64,000 bases of DNA from Branchipolynoe longqiensis (GCA_030323885.1 CM059190.1:82762709-82826708), one strand, 5' to 3'. Shown: positions 53,211 through 63,696, counted from the first letter of the stretch. The notes: generated from the letters alone by a model not told the origin. A program made the numbers and translations.

Positions 53211-53321
53211 CCCCGACATCCCTTACCCCATCACAATCACACCATTATCCGCCTCTCCTTACCCCTACCCCCAGCCCCCCACCACCCCACTCCAGGCCCC
53301 TCCTTGTGTCTCCACCCTGGT

Positions 53322-53322
53322 T

Positions 53323-53350
<28 letters not shown>
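53322..53350. repeat. Poly(G) tract
   Basis: Close to 27 consecutive G residues after the satellite. The length is likely unreliable in assembly. Confidence 0.9.
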
Positions 53351-53353
<3 letters not shown>

Positions 53354-53571
53354 ATGCCGGGTCCTAATTAGTTGCGTGCCGCAGCTGATTATTCCTGAGG
53401 CCGGCCCGGGACGGATCCCGTGAACAGGTGCCGGGGCGCGAATCAGAGGGCGCCGCTAGGGCCGGCAGCCCTAAGCCTCCTCATGGTAAGCATGTTCCCA
53501 AGGTCAGGGGGATTGTGAGCCAGCTCCAAATCCACATATTGTCTCTGTCCTGTCACGACACCCTGCCACTC

Positions 53572-53900
53572 AACGGGCGCGGTGGCCGAATCGGTTCGGT
53601 AGAGCGCAGGCCTCGCGTGCGGGAGATCGGGAGTTTGGTTCCCGGTCGAGTCAAAGCAATGAGTTAACAAATTGATATGTGTCGCTCCCTAGCCTGGCAC
53701 TCGGTATTAGTAGGATAGGGAAAGGACTGGTTAGTTCGGGGTCAGGATAATGTAACTGGGACGGATATCAAGTCATGCTGATTTCCCAGTGGGGCAGCAC
53801 TATAAAGTTGCCATGAGTGTGCACTGTCACGAGTCGGTACCTGTCGTGATATGACCTTAGATGTTGCCAGGAGATAAAAACTCCAAAGATTAACCAACCC
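53572..53900 (+). mobile_element. SINE family 1, best-preserved head
   Basis: Head GCGCGGTGGCCGAATCGGTT, then TAGAGCGCAGGCC, the B-box-like GGTTCCCGGTCGAGTC, the full body and the tail ATAAAAACTCCAAAGATTAA. Confidence 0.88.
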
Positions 53901-54119
53901 TGCCACTCACCTTTATTTATGTGACGCCAAAGTTTCAACGCAAATTTCCCTTCTTTACCTCTTCTTAGTTTAATTATCATTTTTGCATAAAAAGGTTTTT
54001 GGATAAGAAGAATACCGAACTTGACGCACTCAATTAGTCAATCGATAAATAGAAGACAATTAATTAGAAGTGTATGGAACGGTCTTGGTTTGCGATGATA
54101 GTGGATGTGTTTTGGGAGA

Positions 54120-54392
54120 TCGGTGGATCCGAACCCATGGGTTTGTGTGTTCGAATCCTGGTCGAGTCAAACCAATGACTTATGACTTAATACTTGTCGC
54201 TTCCTAGCCAGGTGCTCGGCTATTATCAGGATAGGGCAAGGACTGGTTGACTCACTGTCAGGATAATGTGACTGAGTGAGATATCACTTATCAGGTCATG
54301 GTGCTGGTAGCCTGATCTCCCAGTGGGGCAGCACTATAAAGTCCTGATATGACCTTAGATGTTGCTAGGACGTAAAACAATAAAAAACAAAC
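54120..54392 (+). mobile_element. SINE family 1
   Basis: B-box-like GTGTTCGAATCCTGGTCGAG through the body to GTTGCTAGGACGTAAAACAA. Confidence 0.85.
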
Positions 54393-54419
54393 TGCTAGTG
54401 GATGTGGCAGCTTATTGGA

Positions 54420-54555
54420 TCCCGGACGAGGTGGCTGAATCGGTAATATCCCTGCTGCACTACCCATGTGGAAAGTCATGGATTCGAACCCCGACCGAGT
54501 CAAAGTATTAACTTACAAAATTGATACTTGGTGCTACCGATCCTGGTACTCAGGA
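54420..54555 (+). mobile_element. SINE family 1, 5' half
   Basis: Head GACGAGGTGGCTGAATCGGT and GGATTCGAACCCCGACCGAG, then the start of the body, cut off by the adjacent MITE. Confidence 0.8.
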
Positions 54556-54909
54556 TTAAAGTTGCAGAGTCCGATGGTTTTGAGTTTCTGTATTTTTTCT
54601 GAGATAAATATATTAGATCGATCACTAGTATCTACTTTACATTAGTTTAAAGTTACTTTTATTTAAAATGGTAAACTTTTGAGATATTTGAAGTGCAAAC
54701 ATGGAAAGTTAGTTTTGGCAAGCATTCCAAAACTCTGACACCACATACCTCTACAGTAACAGGTTCTATTAAATTGACTCAGTATTGCCTTCTATTCAGA
54801 AACAAATGTTCAATAAGTGCATCAGTATCTAAGTTAGATATGCACAAATCAAATCTAGATAATTGTTTGGTTTTGAAATGTCATATTTCATCGGACTATG
54901 CAACTTTAA
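54556..54909 (+). mobile_element. TTAA-flanked MITE, intact
   Basis: TTAAAGTTGCAGAGTCCGAT to CATCGGACTATGCAACTTTAA, 354 bp, inserted within a SINE. The SINE body seems to resume at 54910. Confidence 0.88.
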
Positions 54910-55075
54910 TATGATAATGCGAGGACTGACTTGCTCAATATCAGGATAATGTGCCTGGGTGGGATATTAAGTCATAGTGCCAGCAGCATGGTCTCCAAGT
55001 GGGGCAGCCCACTAAAGTCACCATTAGTGTATACTGTTCCAAATCGATCCTTGGATATTGCTGGGATGCAGACAA
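54910..55075 (+). mobile_element. SINE family 1, 3' half
   Basis: GATAATGCGAGGACTGACTT to GATATTGCTGGGATGCAGAC. With 54420-54555 it probably forms one SINE split by the MITE. Confidence 0.72.
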
Positions 55076-55251
55076 GCAAAAGACAGACAAGCACAAGAAA
55101 GACAAGCACAATACAGACAAGCAAACTAACTATCTAACTGGCTATCCATGTGGGGAGACCAAGTTGTTTGTTCTGATTTCGCTAGTCCCTCAGGAAGGAC
55201 TGACGTTGCTACCCAGAATGGCGGGGGAGGGTCGCAGCTTCAGCTTACATA

Positions 55252-55779
55252 CCGGTGTAACGATTTCAACTTCCCCCCTTCCCAAGTTCCCCCCCGGGAA
55301 TCTGAAAACATTTTTAACTTCCCTCCGGGGAAATTAAAAACGTTTTCAGATTCCTGGGGGGGGGGGAACAAAAAAACAGTTTTCAGATTCCTCCCCCTAT
55401 TTTCAAATTCCCCCTCCGAGAATTTAAAATTGTTTAAAAAACTTTAAAAAACGTTTTAAATTTCACACCTATAATATTTTTTTCTTAACCATCTTGGAGA
55501 CTTTTTGTGTCATTTGTGGTTAAATATTTTGTATTGTACTAGTAATAATTTCCATTATGCTATTCTCTGCATATTATAATATTTGTCATGAAAAATAACA
55601 AAAAATAACAAAAAATAACAAAAATAAAGAGAATTCCCCAAAAATGGGGGGCAGGGAAAGTTAAAACGAGGGAGGGAATTTGAAAACGTTTTCAAATTCC
55701 CCTGGGAGGAATTTGAAAACGTTTTCAAGTTCCCAGGGGGGAACTTGAATATGGGGGGAATTTGAAATCTTTACACCGG
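55252..55779. mobile_element. Inverted-repeat element with CCGGTGTAA termini
   Basis: The left end CCGGTGTAACGATTTCAACT and the inverse right end CCGGTGTAAAGATTTCAAAT match over about 27 bp. The interior is full of short palindromes such as GAAAACGTTTTC beside G or C runs. Non-coding. Confidence 0.68.
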
Positions 55780-56109
55780 GAGGTTGTGATGGTGTCCTGC
55801 CCGACCTTATCCTTCACCATGGCTCCATCACTCACATTCACCTGTGACCATATTTGTCCTCATGACCAAACTCGCTAGGACTCTTGCCACATGTTTGTTT
55901 CTAATGTAGATGGCAGTGAAATTGTCGAAGCAAATATTTTACATTATTCAGCTAAAAATAAAACATTCGCTGTATGTGTATTCACCGCCTTGTCCACCTT
56001 CTGTCAAGTAAGCTGAAGCTGTGACCCGGCGTGCTGGGTCACAGCTACCGTGTCTATTGAGGGACCAGCGGAACTCGGAACACGCTGAATCTTCCAGACG
56101 GGTTTCGGT

Positions 56110-56300
56110 ATCAATCAATAACCGGTGGAAGATTGAATGTTCTGTCGAGTCCCAACACTATTCCTATGTTCACTCTGGGAATGGTATTGTCATGGGGGTG
56201 ATGAAAATGGGAAATATTGCGCCTAGAGCGGGACTCGAACCCACATCTCTTTGCACTCCGGGCCAGTGGGCTAACCATTACACCACCTAGGCTACCTGAT
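56110..56300 (-). mobile_element. tRNA-like SINE, third type
   Basis: The minus strand 56292-56221 folds as a degenerate tRNA: a 7-bp acceptor GCCTAGG/TCTAGGC, an A-box-like TGGTGTAATGGTTAGC, a 5-bp T stem and the B box GGTTCGAGTCCC. The anticodon arm is weak. About 110 bp of tail follow. It is unlikely to be a functional tRNA gene. 55780-56109 shows nothing recognised. Confidence 0.6.
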
Positions 56301-56569
56301 ATTCCCACACTACCCACGCCTACCTGTCTATGTGGTTACTTGCCTGAGCGGTCCGTGCAGACTACTACACTATCTTACAGTAGAGTATATTATATAAAGG
56401 ACTGTAATCTCTGTAGTATGAACTGATGAATGGAACGCAAGTGTCCTAGGGCTGAAAAAGAACCATTATTTTATTCGCTTAATAAACTAACATTTACCAG
56501 AAAAATAATACTGTGTTGATAGGTTTGTTCCTCAATAGGTACACCCGATGTAGCGATTATCATTGAGTC

Positions 56570-57895
56570 AGAAACTGAGTAAGAAAGGGATTGAGACAGT
56601 GAGTGAATTTATGAGTACATGTATGACTGATTGAGCGAGTGCGTGTCAGGTAATGTGTGTATGGTTGAGTGAGTAAGTGGGAGTGGGAGTCATTGGGTAA
56701 ATGTGTGTGAGTAAGTGTATGTGACTGAGTGAGTGAGTAGGAGTGGGTGGGTGAGTGAGTGAGTATGGGCAAGTGAGTGAGTGAGTATGGGTGAGTGGGC
56801 ATGTGAGTGAGTGAGTATGGGTGCGTAGGTGAGTGAGTGAGTTTGGGTGAGTTGGTGGGTCAGTGAGTGGGTATGGGTGAGTGGGTGAGTGAGTGAGTGA
56901 GCATGGGTGGGTGAGTGAGTGGGTATGGGTGAATGGGCGGGTGAGTGAGTATGGGCAGATGAGTGAGTATGGTTGAGTGGGTGGGTGAGTATTGGTGAGT
57001 GGGTGGGTGAGTGAGTGAGTATGGGTGGGTGAGTGAATGAGTATGGGTGAGTAGGCGGGTGAGGGAGTGAGTATGGGTGGGTGAGTGAGTATGGGTGAGT
57101 GGGTGGGTGTGTGAGTGAGTATGGGTGGATGGGTGAGTGAGTAGGGGTGAGTGGATGGGTGAGTGAGTGAGTATGGGTGGATGAGTGAGTTAGTGAGTAT
57201 GGGTGAGTGGGTGAGTGAGTATGGGTGAGTGGGTGAGTGAGTATGGGTGGGTGAGTGAGTGAGTATGGGTGGATGGGTGAGTGAGTATGGGTGAGTGGAT
57301 GGGTGAGTGAGTGAGTATGGGTGGATGAGTGAGTGAGTATGGGTGAGTGGGTGAGTGAGTGAGTGAGTGAGTATGGGTGGATGGGTGGGTGAGTATGGGT
57401 GAGTAGGCGGGTAAGTGAGTGAGTATGGGTGGATGAGTGAGTGAGTGAGTATGGGTGGATGGGTGGGTGAGTGAGTGAGTAACAGGGTGTGAGTGAGTGG
57501 GTGAATAAGCGAGTATGAGTTGGTGTATTTTTATAAGTGCGGGTGAGTGAGTGGTGAGTTAGTGAATGAGTGAGTGTGGGTCGATCAGTGAGTGAGTGAG
57601 TATGGGTGGATGGGTGAGTGAGTATGGCTGAGTGGGCAGGTGAGTGAGTATGGGTGAGTGAGTATTGATGAGTGGGCGGGTGAGTGAGTGAATATGGGCG
57701 GGTGAGTGAGTATGGGTGAGTGGTCGGGTGAGTGAGTGAGTGAGTATGGGTGGATGGGTGGGTGAGTGAATGAGTAAGAGAGTGCGCGTGAGTGGTTGAA
57801 TAAGCGAGTATGAGTTAGTGTAGTTATATGAGTGCGGGTGAGTGAGGGGTGAGTTAGTGAATGAGTGAGTGTGGGTCGATGAGTGAGTGAGTGCA
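56570..57895. repeat. (GAGT/GGGT)n G-rich minisatellite
   Basis: Tetramer-based units such as GTGAGTGAGTATGGGTG, about 1.3 kb, with a less regular patch near 57480-57600. The minus-strand 'THSLTH' frames are artefacts. Confidence 0.93.
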
Positions 57896-58082
57896 TCAAT
57901 CAGTCAATGATCGCCATTTACGCTATGTCGGCAACTTTGCCATGTTCATAGTAGAAACAGGAGTAGAGTCCATTTCAAGCTGGTCACGTTGTATCCACAT
58001 GAAATTAAAACACTTGAAATTCTTTTGGCTTGTAATTTTTTTTTAAAGATTTAAAGGGAACTGCTGTACTTTTATCATTCCA

Positions 58083-58180
58083 CTACAGTAAAACCTCTCT
58101 AAGTCGACCGACCATGGGACCAACTTTAAATGGTCCACTTAGCGAGGTGGTCGGTTTAGGGAAACTATATTATGTAGTTA
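58083..58180. mobile_element. pogo/Tigger-like transposon end
   Basis: ACAGTAAAACCTCTCTAAGT resembles the CAGTAAAACCTC termini of pogo/Tigger-type mariner relatives. Only one end is recognisable. Confidence 0.45.
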
Positions 58181-58280
58181 TTAAGTGATATGGAGCTTGA
58201 AGCCTGAGTTGAAGCCGGGGACAATGCATAAGCAGGCCTAAGGAACTGTACTTTCATATTATTGTGAGGAAGCAGAAGAG

Positions 58281-58467
58281 TTCAGGCACAAAATATCGTA
58301 AATGTAATTAAAATAAAAGATTGCTACCTGAAAATAATAAACTTTTGTTGTGATAACATGATTATGGAGCAAGGACCAAAAGAGTAGGAATGTAAACAAA
58401 ATAAATTGTTTTGTAGGTTTGTTTATCCCAATTTTTGGATTGGCATTTATGGGGTTTTGCGCCTGAA
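58281..58467. mobile_element. MITE with TTCAGGCGCAAAACCCC termini, copy 2
   Basis: TTCAGGCACAAAATATCG to GGGGTTTTGCGCCTGAA; the left terminus is partly decayed. 58468-58875 is otherwise unassigned. Confidence 0.8.
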
Positions 58468-58875
58468 TACTCAAACAGGTTTTCTTTTTAAAATAAATTA
58501 CTTCACTTTCCGACAGCAACCATTATAATATAAATAGAAGTTGACATTTCAATGTACTTAAACATTTAACAGGCCATAGTAAAATCCTAACCGGCGATAA
58601 TATGATTTGCCAGTCCGATATTAATTGTATTGGATTGATCAGGTCACTGGGCATATCAATGCATAGTGTGCTATCAACACCACTATTTCCTTTAGCCACA
58701 AATTATTCAACTGTGAGCTTTTTAAATCCACAGTGTACTGACACAAAATTGATTCTGTGCTTTTGCATCCTGTAAAAGCGATGGTTGAATAAAAAACAAA
58801 CAATTCTCGCCGTGAATATGGCCTAAGCTGCCGACATGGCGTAAAGAAACCACCAATCAATCAATCAATCGAACC

Positions 58876-59566
58876 TTAAAGGTGCATAGTCCGATGATTC
58901 TGACTTTCTGCCTTTGGTTAGACAAACTACTTTGCTTTAGTTTCAGGCGACTGTTATTGTAAATGGCCAACTATACAGATATTTGAAGTTAAAACAGGTG
59001 AAATTAATGTTGGTGTGCACATCAAAAGTCCAACACCCTGGGCTTCAGCATAAAAGGTTGAATGGAATTGATTTAGTGGATACCCTTATCTGCAGCATTT
59101 AATGCTTAATATGTGCAACCATATCCTAGTTTACTCTTAGGGAGTGGGACGTAGCTCAGGCGGTAGAGTGTCCACATGTGAAGGTGTGGATCATCCGATC
59201 GATCCTGCTCAGTGGATAAATCTGCAGTTTGGCCTATCTTCCATTCCAACCAGTGGTCCACAACTGGTTCATTAAAGGCTGTGGTATGTGCTCTCCTGTC
59301 TGTGGGAAAGTGCATATAAAAGACCCATTGCTGCTTACCGGAAGGAGTAGCCTATGTGGTGGCAGTGGGTTTCCTCCAAACTAAGAAATATGTCAGAATG
59401 ACCATATGTTTGACATCCAATAGCCGATGATAAAAATCAATGTGCTTTAGAGGTGTCGTTAAATAAAACACACTTTTTTTTGTATCCTAGTTTGATATGT
59501 AGGAGCAAATCTAGGTAAGTGTTTGATTTTGAAAATATGATATATCATCGGATTATGGAACTGTAA
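58876..59566 (+). mobile_element. TTAA-flanked MITE, split by a SINE
   Basis: Left end TTAAAGGTGCATAGTCCGAT. The right end CATCGGATTATGGAACTGTAA is eroded. The interior is interrupted at 59133-59482. Confidence 0.8.
59133..59482 (+). mobile_element. tRNA-derived SINE, family 2, copy 2 with target duplication
   Basis: Head GGGACGTAGCTCAGGCGGTA (tRNA A-box-like), body AACCAGTGGTCCACAACTGG, GTCTGTGGGAAAGTGCATAT and a GTTAAATAAAACA tail ending in T8. An 11-bp duplication TATCCTAGTTT flanks it (59122-59132 and 59483-59493), which proves insertion into the MITE. Confidence 0.88.
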
Positions 59567-60034
59567 TAAATATTTCTCGGCGTTAAGTGAGTAGGACAGT
59601 GAGCAGGTGAGCGGTGGCGCCACCGTCGGAGTTGAAACCTGAGCAGTAGATGAGTAGTCCGAGGCTCAACTACCCGATTACTGGTGGGTGGGTGTTAGGA
59701 TAGTATAATATTCCGGGTTATTATACTTGTATAATTCTTATACAGCATGTATATATATATGAGGAATGTATAATTAATTAGTACACAGGTATAAAGTGAC
59801 GGAGTTGTGTGTTGCCTTTAATTAAAGCGAATAATTGATAAGGTTATTTGATATGTATTAATGTCCAATGGCGATCGAACTTAGATTCGCTCCGTACAGC
59901 GTTCACAGTGTCTTCAGATCAGCGTCACCTCGGTTTGCAAGTCAATCTCGCCATTCCATGTGAAGATTTCAAACCGTTCTATATTTATATATATATTTAT
60001 ATATACATATATACATATATATATATATATACAT
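59567..60034. other. Intergenic, nothing recognised
   Basis: Contains a palindromic GGTGGCGCCACC near 59613 and TA tracts from 59980. No gene. Confidence 0.4.
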
Positions 60035-60406
60035 ATGGGCAGGTCCTGGAAATTGTAATGGCCATCACCCTAGCATTGAATGTTATATATGAAGATTTCA
60101 GGCGCAAAACCCCGTAAACGCCAATCCAAAAATTGAGCTAAACATTAGAATCAAACCTTAAACAAATTATATAATTATTCAATGCCTACCTTTTTAATAA
60201 TTATTCCTTAATCATGTGATCATAAGAAAGGTGGATTTAGTGAGAATTAAAAGTATGTAAAAATCTGTTATTGTAACAAAACCTTTGGAATGGCGTTTAT
60301 GGCGATGTGCGCCTGAACTGTTCATATATATATCTATATATATATATATATATATATATATGGGCAGGTCTTTGGATAGTATAATTGCCATCACCCTAGC
60401 GATTAA

Positions 60407-60447
<41 letters not shown>

Positions 60448-60586
60448 GAGAGAGCGCGAGAGAGATAGAGAGACAGAGAGAGAGACAGAGATTAAATGTA
60501 TTTCTAGTGTTTATAATAGTTTCATAATATAATCATTCTTAATAGCCAGGGTGATGTCAATTACAATTTCCAGTGCCCTGTCCACT
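60035..60586. mobile_element. Inverted-repeat element enclosing another MITE
   Basis: The left end (GGGCAGGTCCTGGAAATTGT, then AATGGCCATCACCCTAG) is inverse to the right end 60537-60583 over about 45 bp. A partial direct copy of the left end recurs at 60361-60405. The interior holds TA/GA simple repeats and the MITE at 60097-60316. Confidence 0.65.
60097..60316. mobile_element. MITE with TTCAGGCGCAAAACCCC termini, copy 3
   Basis: TTCAGGCGCAAAACCCCGTA to GATGTGCGCCTGAA, with the inner AATGGCGTTTATGGCG inverse repeat partly decayed. 60587-61200 shows no recognised feature. Confidence 0.8.
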
Positions 60587-61212
60587 CTCACTAGAATCTC
60601 TTCTCCAGGTGGTATTATATAATATGTTCAAATCCTTTTCAAGTTCTACTGGATCGCAATGACTATCCTTCCAATATTCCCTCGTGATTATGGAATGCGC
60701 ATTCCATCAACGAATATTTCCTGACCTCTACTCAGTTAATATTTGTGCCAATGCCATTGCAGCCTCAAGTCTCATATCAGGCAGTAGCTGGTTAATATCA
60801 TGACCACTAATATAGGATATGCCAATGTAATTAACTATATTTGATGTCTGTGTTGGTCGATATACGCTCCACAATAGTTTACGACTGAACCTAATTGATT
60901 TACATATTAGTTCGTTCTAACTGTTAGACTATATTACTAAGTCACTGATTTCTTATGATTAAAAAAAAATCAAACATAAATCAAACAGCGATAGCAGAAA
61001 AACAACACGTTAATAGTGCCAACGTAGCTATTAATTAACAACAGCAACAACGACAGCAAGCACAGAACAATACATACTCGATCAAATAAGTTATTTTATG
61101 CGTATATCTTTACTGTAATTAGAACTTATACTTTTAGTCATTGTGATGCATGGTCGAAAATTCAAGGATGCCAATTAAAATGCAAGTACATTCGAAATAT
61201 AAATATAATTTT

Positions 61213-61218
61213 TTTATT
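61213..61218 (-). terminator. Poly(A) signal of the neuropeptide gene
   Basis: AATAAA on the minus strand, about 14 bases after the TAG stop at 61234-61232. The proximity implies a very short 3' UTR. Confidence 0.6.
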
Positions 61219-61231
61219 TAACAAGTGTAGG

Positions 61232-62104
61232 CTATGTTTCAATTGCCCGCTTACCCCAACCACGAGTATCAACGTCCGACACGGTGTTAGATCTCTTACC
61301 CCAACCACGCTTACCCCAACCGCGCTTGATCAGTTCCTGCACATCCTCGGATCTCTTGCCCCAACCACGCTTGCCCCATCCCCGTTTGTCCATATCTTCA
61401 ATATCATCAGATCTCTTGCCCCAACCACGCTTGCCCCATCCGCGTTTGTCCATATCTTCAATATCATCAGATCTCTTGCCCCAACCACGCTTGCCCCATC
61501 CCCGTTTGTCCATATCTTCAATATCATCAGAGCTCTTGCCCCAACCACGCTTGCCCCATCCGCGTTTGTCCATATCTTCAATATCATCAGATCTCTTGCC
61601 CCAACCACGCTTGCCCCATCCACGTTTGTCCATATCTTCAATATGATCAGATCTCTTGCCCAAACCACGCTTGCCCCATCCGCGTTTGTCCATATCTTCA
61701 ACATCATCAGCTCTCTTGCCCCAACCGCGTTTGTCCATATCTTCAATATCATCAGCTCTCTTGCCCCATCCGCGTTTGTCCATATCTTCAATATCATCAG
61801 CTCTCTTGCCCCATCCACGCTTGCCCCAACCGCGCTTGTTCATACCCTGCTCTTCCGCTTCAAGGAGATCAGTGTTGCTTGTGCTGCTGGTGCTGCTAGT
61901 GCTGCTGCGCTTGCCCCAGCCTCGCTTCGCCGCGCCACCTTTCGGCGCCTCGGCCACCGCGTCTGCGTGACCTCGTTTTCCCCAGCCTCTCTTCTCGGGA
62001 TCGCCGGGAACATTCTCCTCCTCGGCTGCCACCGGTGCCGCCTGAAGCGTGGCCACCCCGACCAGGAAGAGGAAGAGGAAGGCGGACAGGAGTTGCTTAG
62101 TCAT
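61232..62104 (-). CDS. GWamide (APGWamide-type) neuropeptide precursor
   Basis: 290 residues from ATG 62104 (MTKQLLSAFLFLFLVGV); the seven codons upstream that stay open contain only a GTG, so this Met is chosen. A hydrophobic signal peptide ends near residues 22-26 (LQAAPVAA). The rest carries 18 GWG tripeptides bounded by Lys-Arg, plus one GLG variant, separated mostly by acidic spacers (S/A-D-D-I-E-D-M-D). Prohormone convertase cleavage at KR and C-terminal amidation using the third Gly would release the dipeptide Gly-Trp-amide. Related precursors in molluscs encode APGWamide or xPGWamide; here no Pro precedes Gly-Trp in any repeat. Most units form a 60-bp (20-residue) tandem array. One cleavage site is lost (GWGKS, codon 61532-61534). 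No intron is visible. Expected product: secreted peptide of neurons. Confidence 0.9.
   Translation of the reverse strand: MTKQLLSAFLFLFLVGVATLQAAPVAAEEENVPGDPEKRGWGKRGHADAVAEAPKGGAAKRGWGKRSSTSSTSSTSNTDLLEAEEQGMNKRGWGKRGWGKRADDIEDMDKRGWGKRADDIEDMDKRGWGKRADDVEDMDKRGWGKRGLGKRSDHIEDMDKRGWGKRGWGKRSDDIEDMDKRGWGKRGWGKSSDDIEDMDKRGWGKRGWGKRSDDIEDMDKRGWGKRGWGKRSDDIEDMDKRGWGKRGWGKRSEDVQELIKRGWGKRGWGKRSNTVSDVDTRGWGKRAIET
61370..61810 (-). repeat. 60-bp coding tandem array of the GWamide precursor
   Basis: Units repeat with an exact 60-bp period from about 61381 to 61680. Two or three shorter units (61681-61810) have only one GWG. High identity between units indicates recent expansion or homogenisation. 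Confidence 0.93.
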
Positions 62105-62224
62105 GGCGAGTCGTCCGCGGGACACTGAGACGGCCCCGCTCCTCTAGTTCCGCTACAGGCCACCAGGTGTCACCTTCCAGTTGGCGCGCTGGTCCCCAGT
62201 CGGCTGTGCGGCGCGCAGATGACA

Positions 62225-62234
62225 CTTTTATATA
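62225..62234 (-). promoter_or_regulatory. TATA box of the neuropeptide gene
   Basis: TATATAAAAG on the minus strand, about 120 bp upstream of the ATG. Transcription would start near 62195-62205, leaving a 5' UTR of about 95 bases. Confidence 0.55.
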
Positions 62235-62643
62235 TGTATATATATGTATATATCGTCGTCTGTAACTGTCTGCGCGCTGATCAGATCTGCGCGGCGCAAA
62301 GCTCCTTCTGACCTGCGCGGCTGCGTGCGCACGGTTCGGCTGCTCACGTCGTCAGTGGATACAAGTTTGCGAGTATCTGCTCCTGGTTACTGACGGCCCC
62401 CTTTTAAACCTCATGGCGGCCGCGTCACTTGGCCAGTGATTCACAACACTCTTTGGCAACCGCCGCCACCTCCACCGCCACCACCCTCCCGCCCCGCCCC
62501 ACCCCACGCCCACCACCGTCACCATCCTCCCACCCCCATCCCACCCCACACCCACGCAGATGCGCGCGCGCGCGCACACACACAACCCGCCCACACACGT
62601 CGGTGCAAGCACTGCGCAGCCGCAGAACTCGCTCATCAGTATC

Positions 62644-62651
62644 TGACGTCA
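62644..62651. promoter_or_regulatory. Palindromic CRE upstream of the neuropeptide gene
   Basis: A perfect TGACGTCA, about 410 bp upstream of the TATA box. CREB-type sites are common regulators of neuropeptide genes; a role here is inferred. 62430-62620 between them is CCGCC/CA-rich low-complexity DNA. Confidence 0.4.
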
Positions 62652-62769
62652 TAGAACCGGCCCTCTGTGGAACGCCAGTAGAGCCAGTCGTGTGTTTATT
62701 TTGTTCAAATTTGTATTCCATTTGAATAATATCTGTTTTCAGTAGCGGGGTTGCTGGTCTTCCGGCCTT

Positions 62770-63108
62770 AACAATTATAGTGCATATGAACTATTTATGG
62801 ATGAGGGCCTTCTTCTTTATCTCGTAGGACTTCACACTGTATGTACCTAGCTTTTGCATACCTGACTGCAGAATTGCTAAGAATTTGTCTTCAGGTAGAT
62901 TTGTTTGCCCTGATTTTTTAAAAGGTAGTCTCTATCTTTTTCTAACTCAAGAATTTCATTGCTAAGCCATTCTGGTCGACTATCTTTCACATTGTATGTT
63001 CTGAGTGGTGCATGTTGGACTGCTGCATTAGTTATTATTTGTTTGAGTGACTCCCAACATATTATATTTGGATCCTGGTTGGCAAAGAGGGGTTCAGTAT
63101 TTTCTTCT
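62770..63108 (-). mobile_element. LINE ORF2 fossil (endonuclease-RT linker)
   Basis: A minus-strand frame near 63100-62910 reads DPNIICWESLKQ, then HAPLRTYNVKDSRPEWLSNE, then ILELEKDRDYLL. This is the pattern typical of the region between the endonuclease and reverse transcriptase in non-LTR retrotransposons. Stops appear beyond it. It is truncated and next to a SINE. Confidence 0.68.
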
Positions 63109-63111
63109 AGT

Positions 63112-63355
63112 ATTTATACTTGTCGCTTCCTAGCCTGGCGCTTAGCATTAATAGGATAGGGTATGGATTGGTTTGTTCAGTTTCAGGATATTGTGACTGA
63201 GTGAGATATTGGGTCATGGTGCTGGTGGTCTCAATTCCCGGTGGGGCAACACTATAAAATTACCATGAGTGTGCACTGTCACAAGTCGGTACCTATCCTG
63301 ATATGACATTATGTGTTGCTAGGACGTAAAACTCCAACCAACCAATCAACCAACC
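63112..63355 (+). mobile_element. SINE family 1, body and tail
   Basis: ACTTGTCGCTTCCTAGCCTG to GTTGCTAGGACGTAAAACTC with a CCAACCAACC tail; no head. Confidence 0.83.
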
Positions 63356-63696
63356 ATTGTAATGTCGCCCAGTCTTGATTATGCTGAAAAATACCTAGGT
63401 TACTTCAAGGTGTACAACCAATGACAGGTTATAAATATTCGATCACGGTGTTTGTGAATAAGCAAAGCTAAATTTGATTTCTTACTGACCCATTTAAAAG
63501 TTTGTATGACGTATTGTAGGAGTCAATACTGCCGAACTGGGAGGTGTAGAAAGTAATGACAGTTGCAGGCTTTTAACAAAAAATATAATTCGCTGTGGGT
63601 TATTTTGGTAAACAATTTGCTCTACTGAAATTGCGCCTGTGAAAATAAGGAAACCTTAAAACGACCCATCCAAACCTACTCTGTTCGGTGCGAGCA

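Noticed and set aside
51976..53423. Repetitive 'MHNQTTT' frames
   Set aside because: Translations of the 60-70-bp CA-rich satellite.
56221..56292. Functional tRNA gene on the minus strand
   Set aside because: Acceptor and T arms fold, but the anticodon arm is weak and a SINE-like tail follows; classed as a tRNA-derived SINE.
61284..61818. Plus-strand and alternative minus-strand frames across the neuropeptide gene
   Set aside because: They are shadows of the 60-bp coding repeat; only the chosen frame has a signal peptide and dibasic sites.
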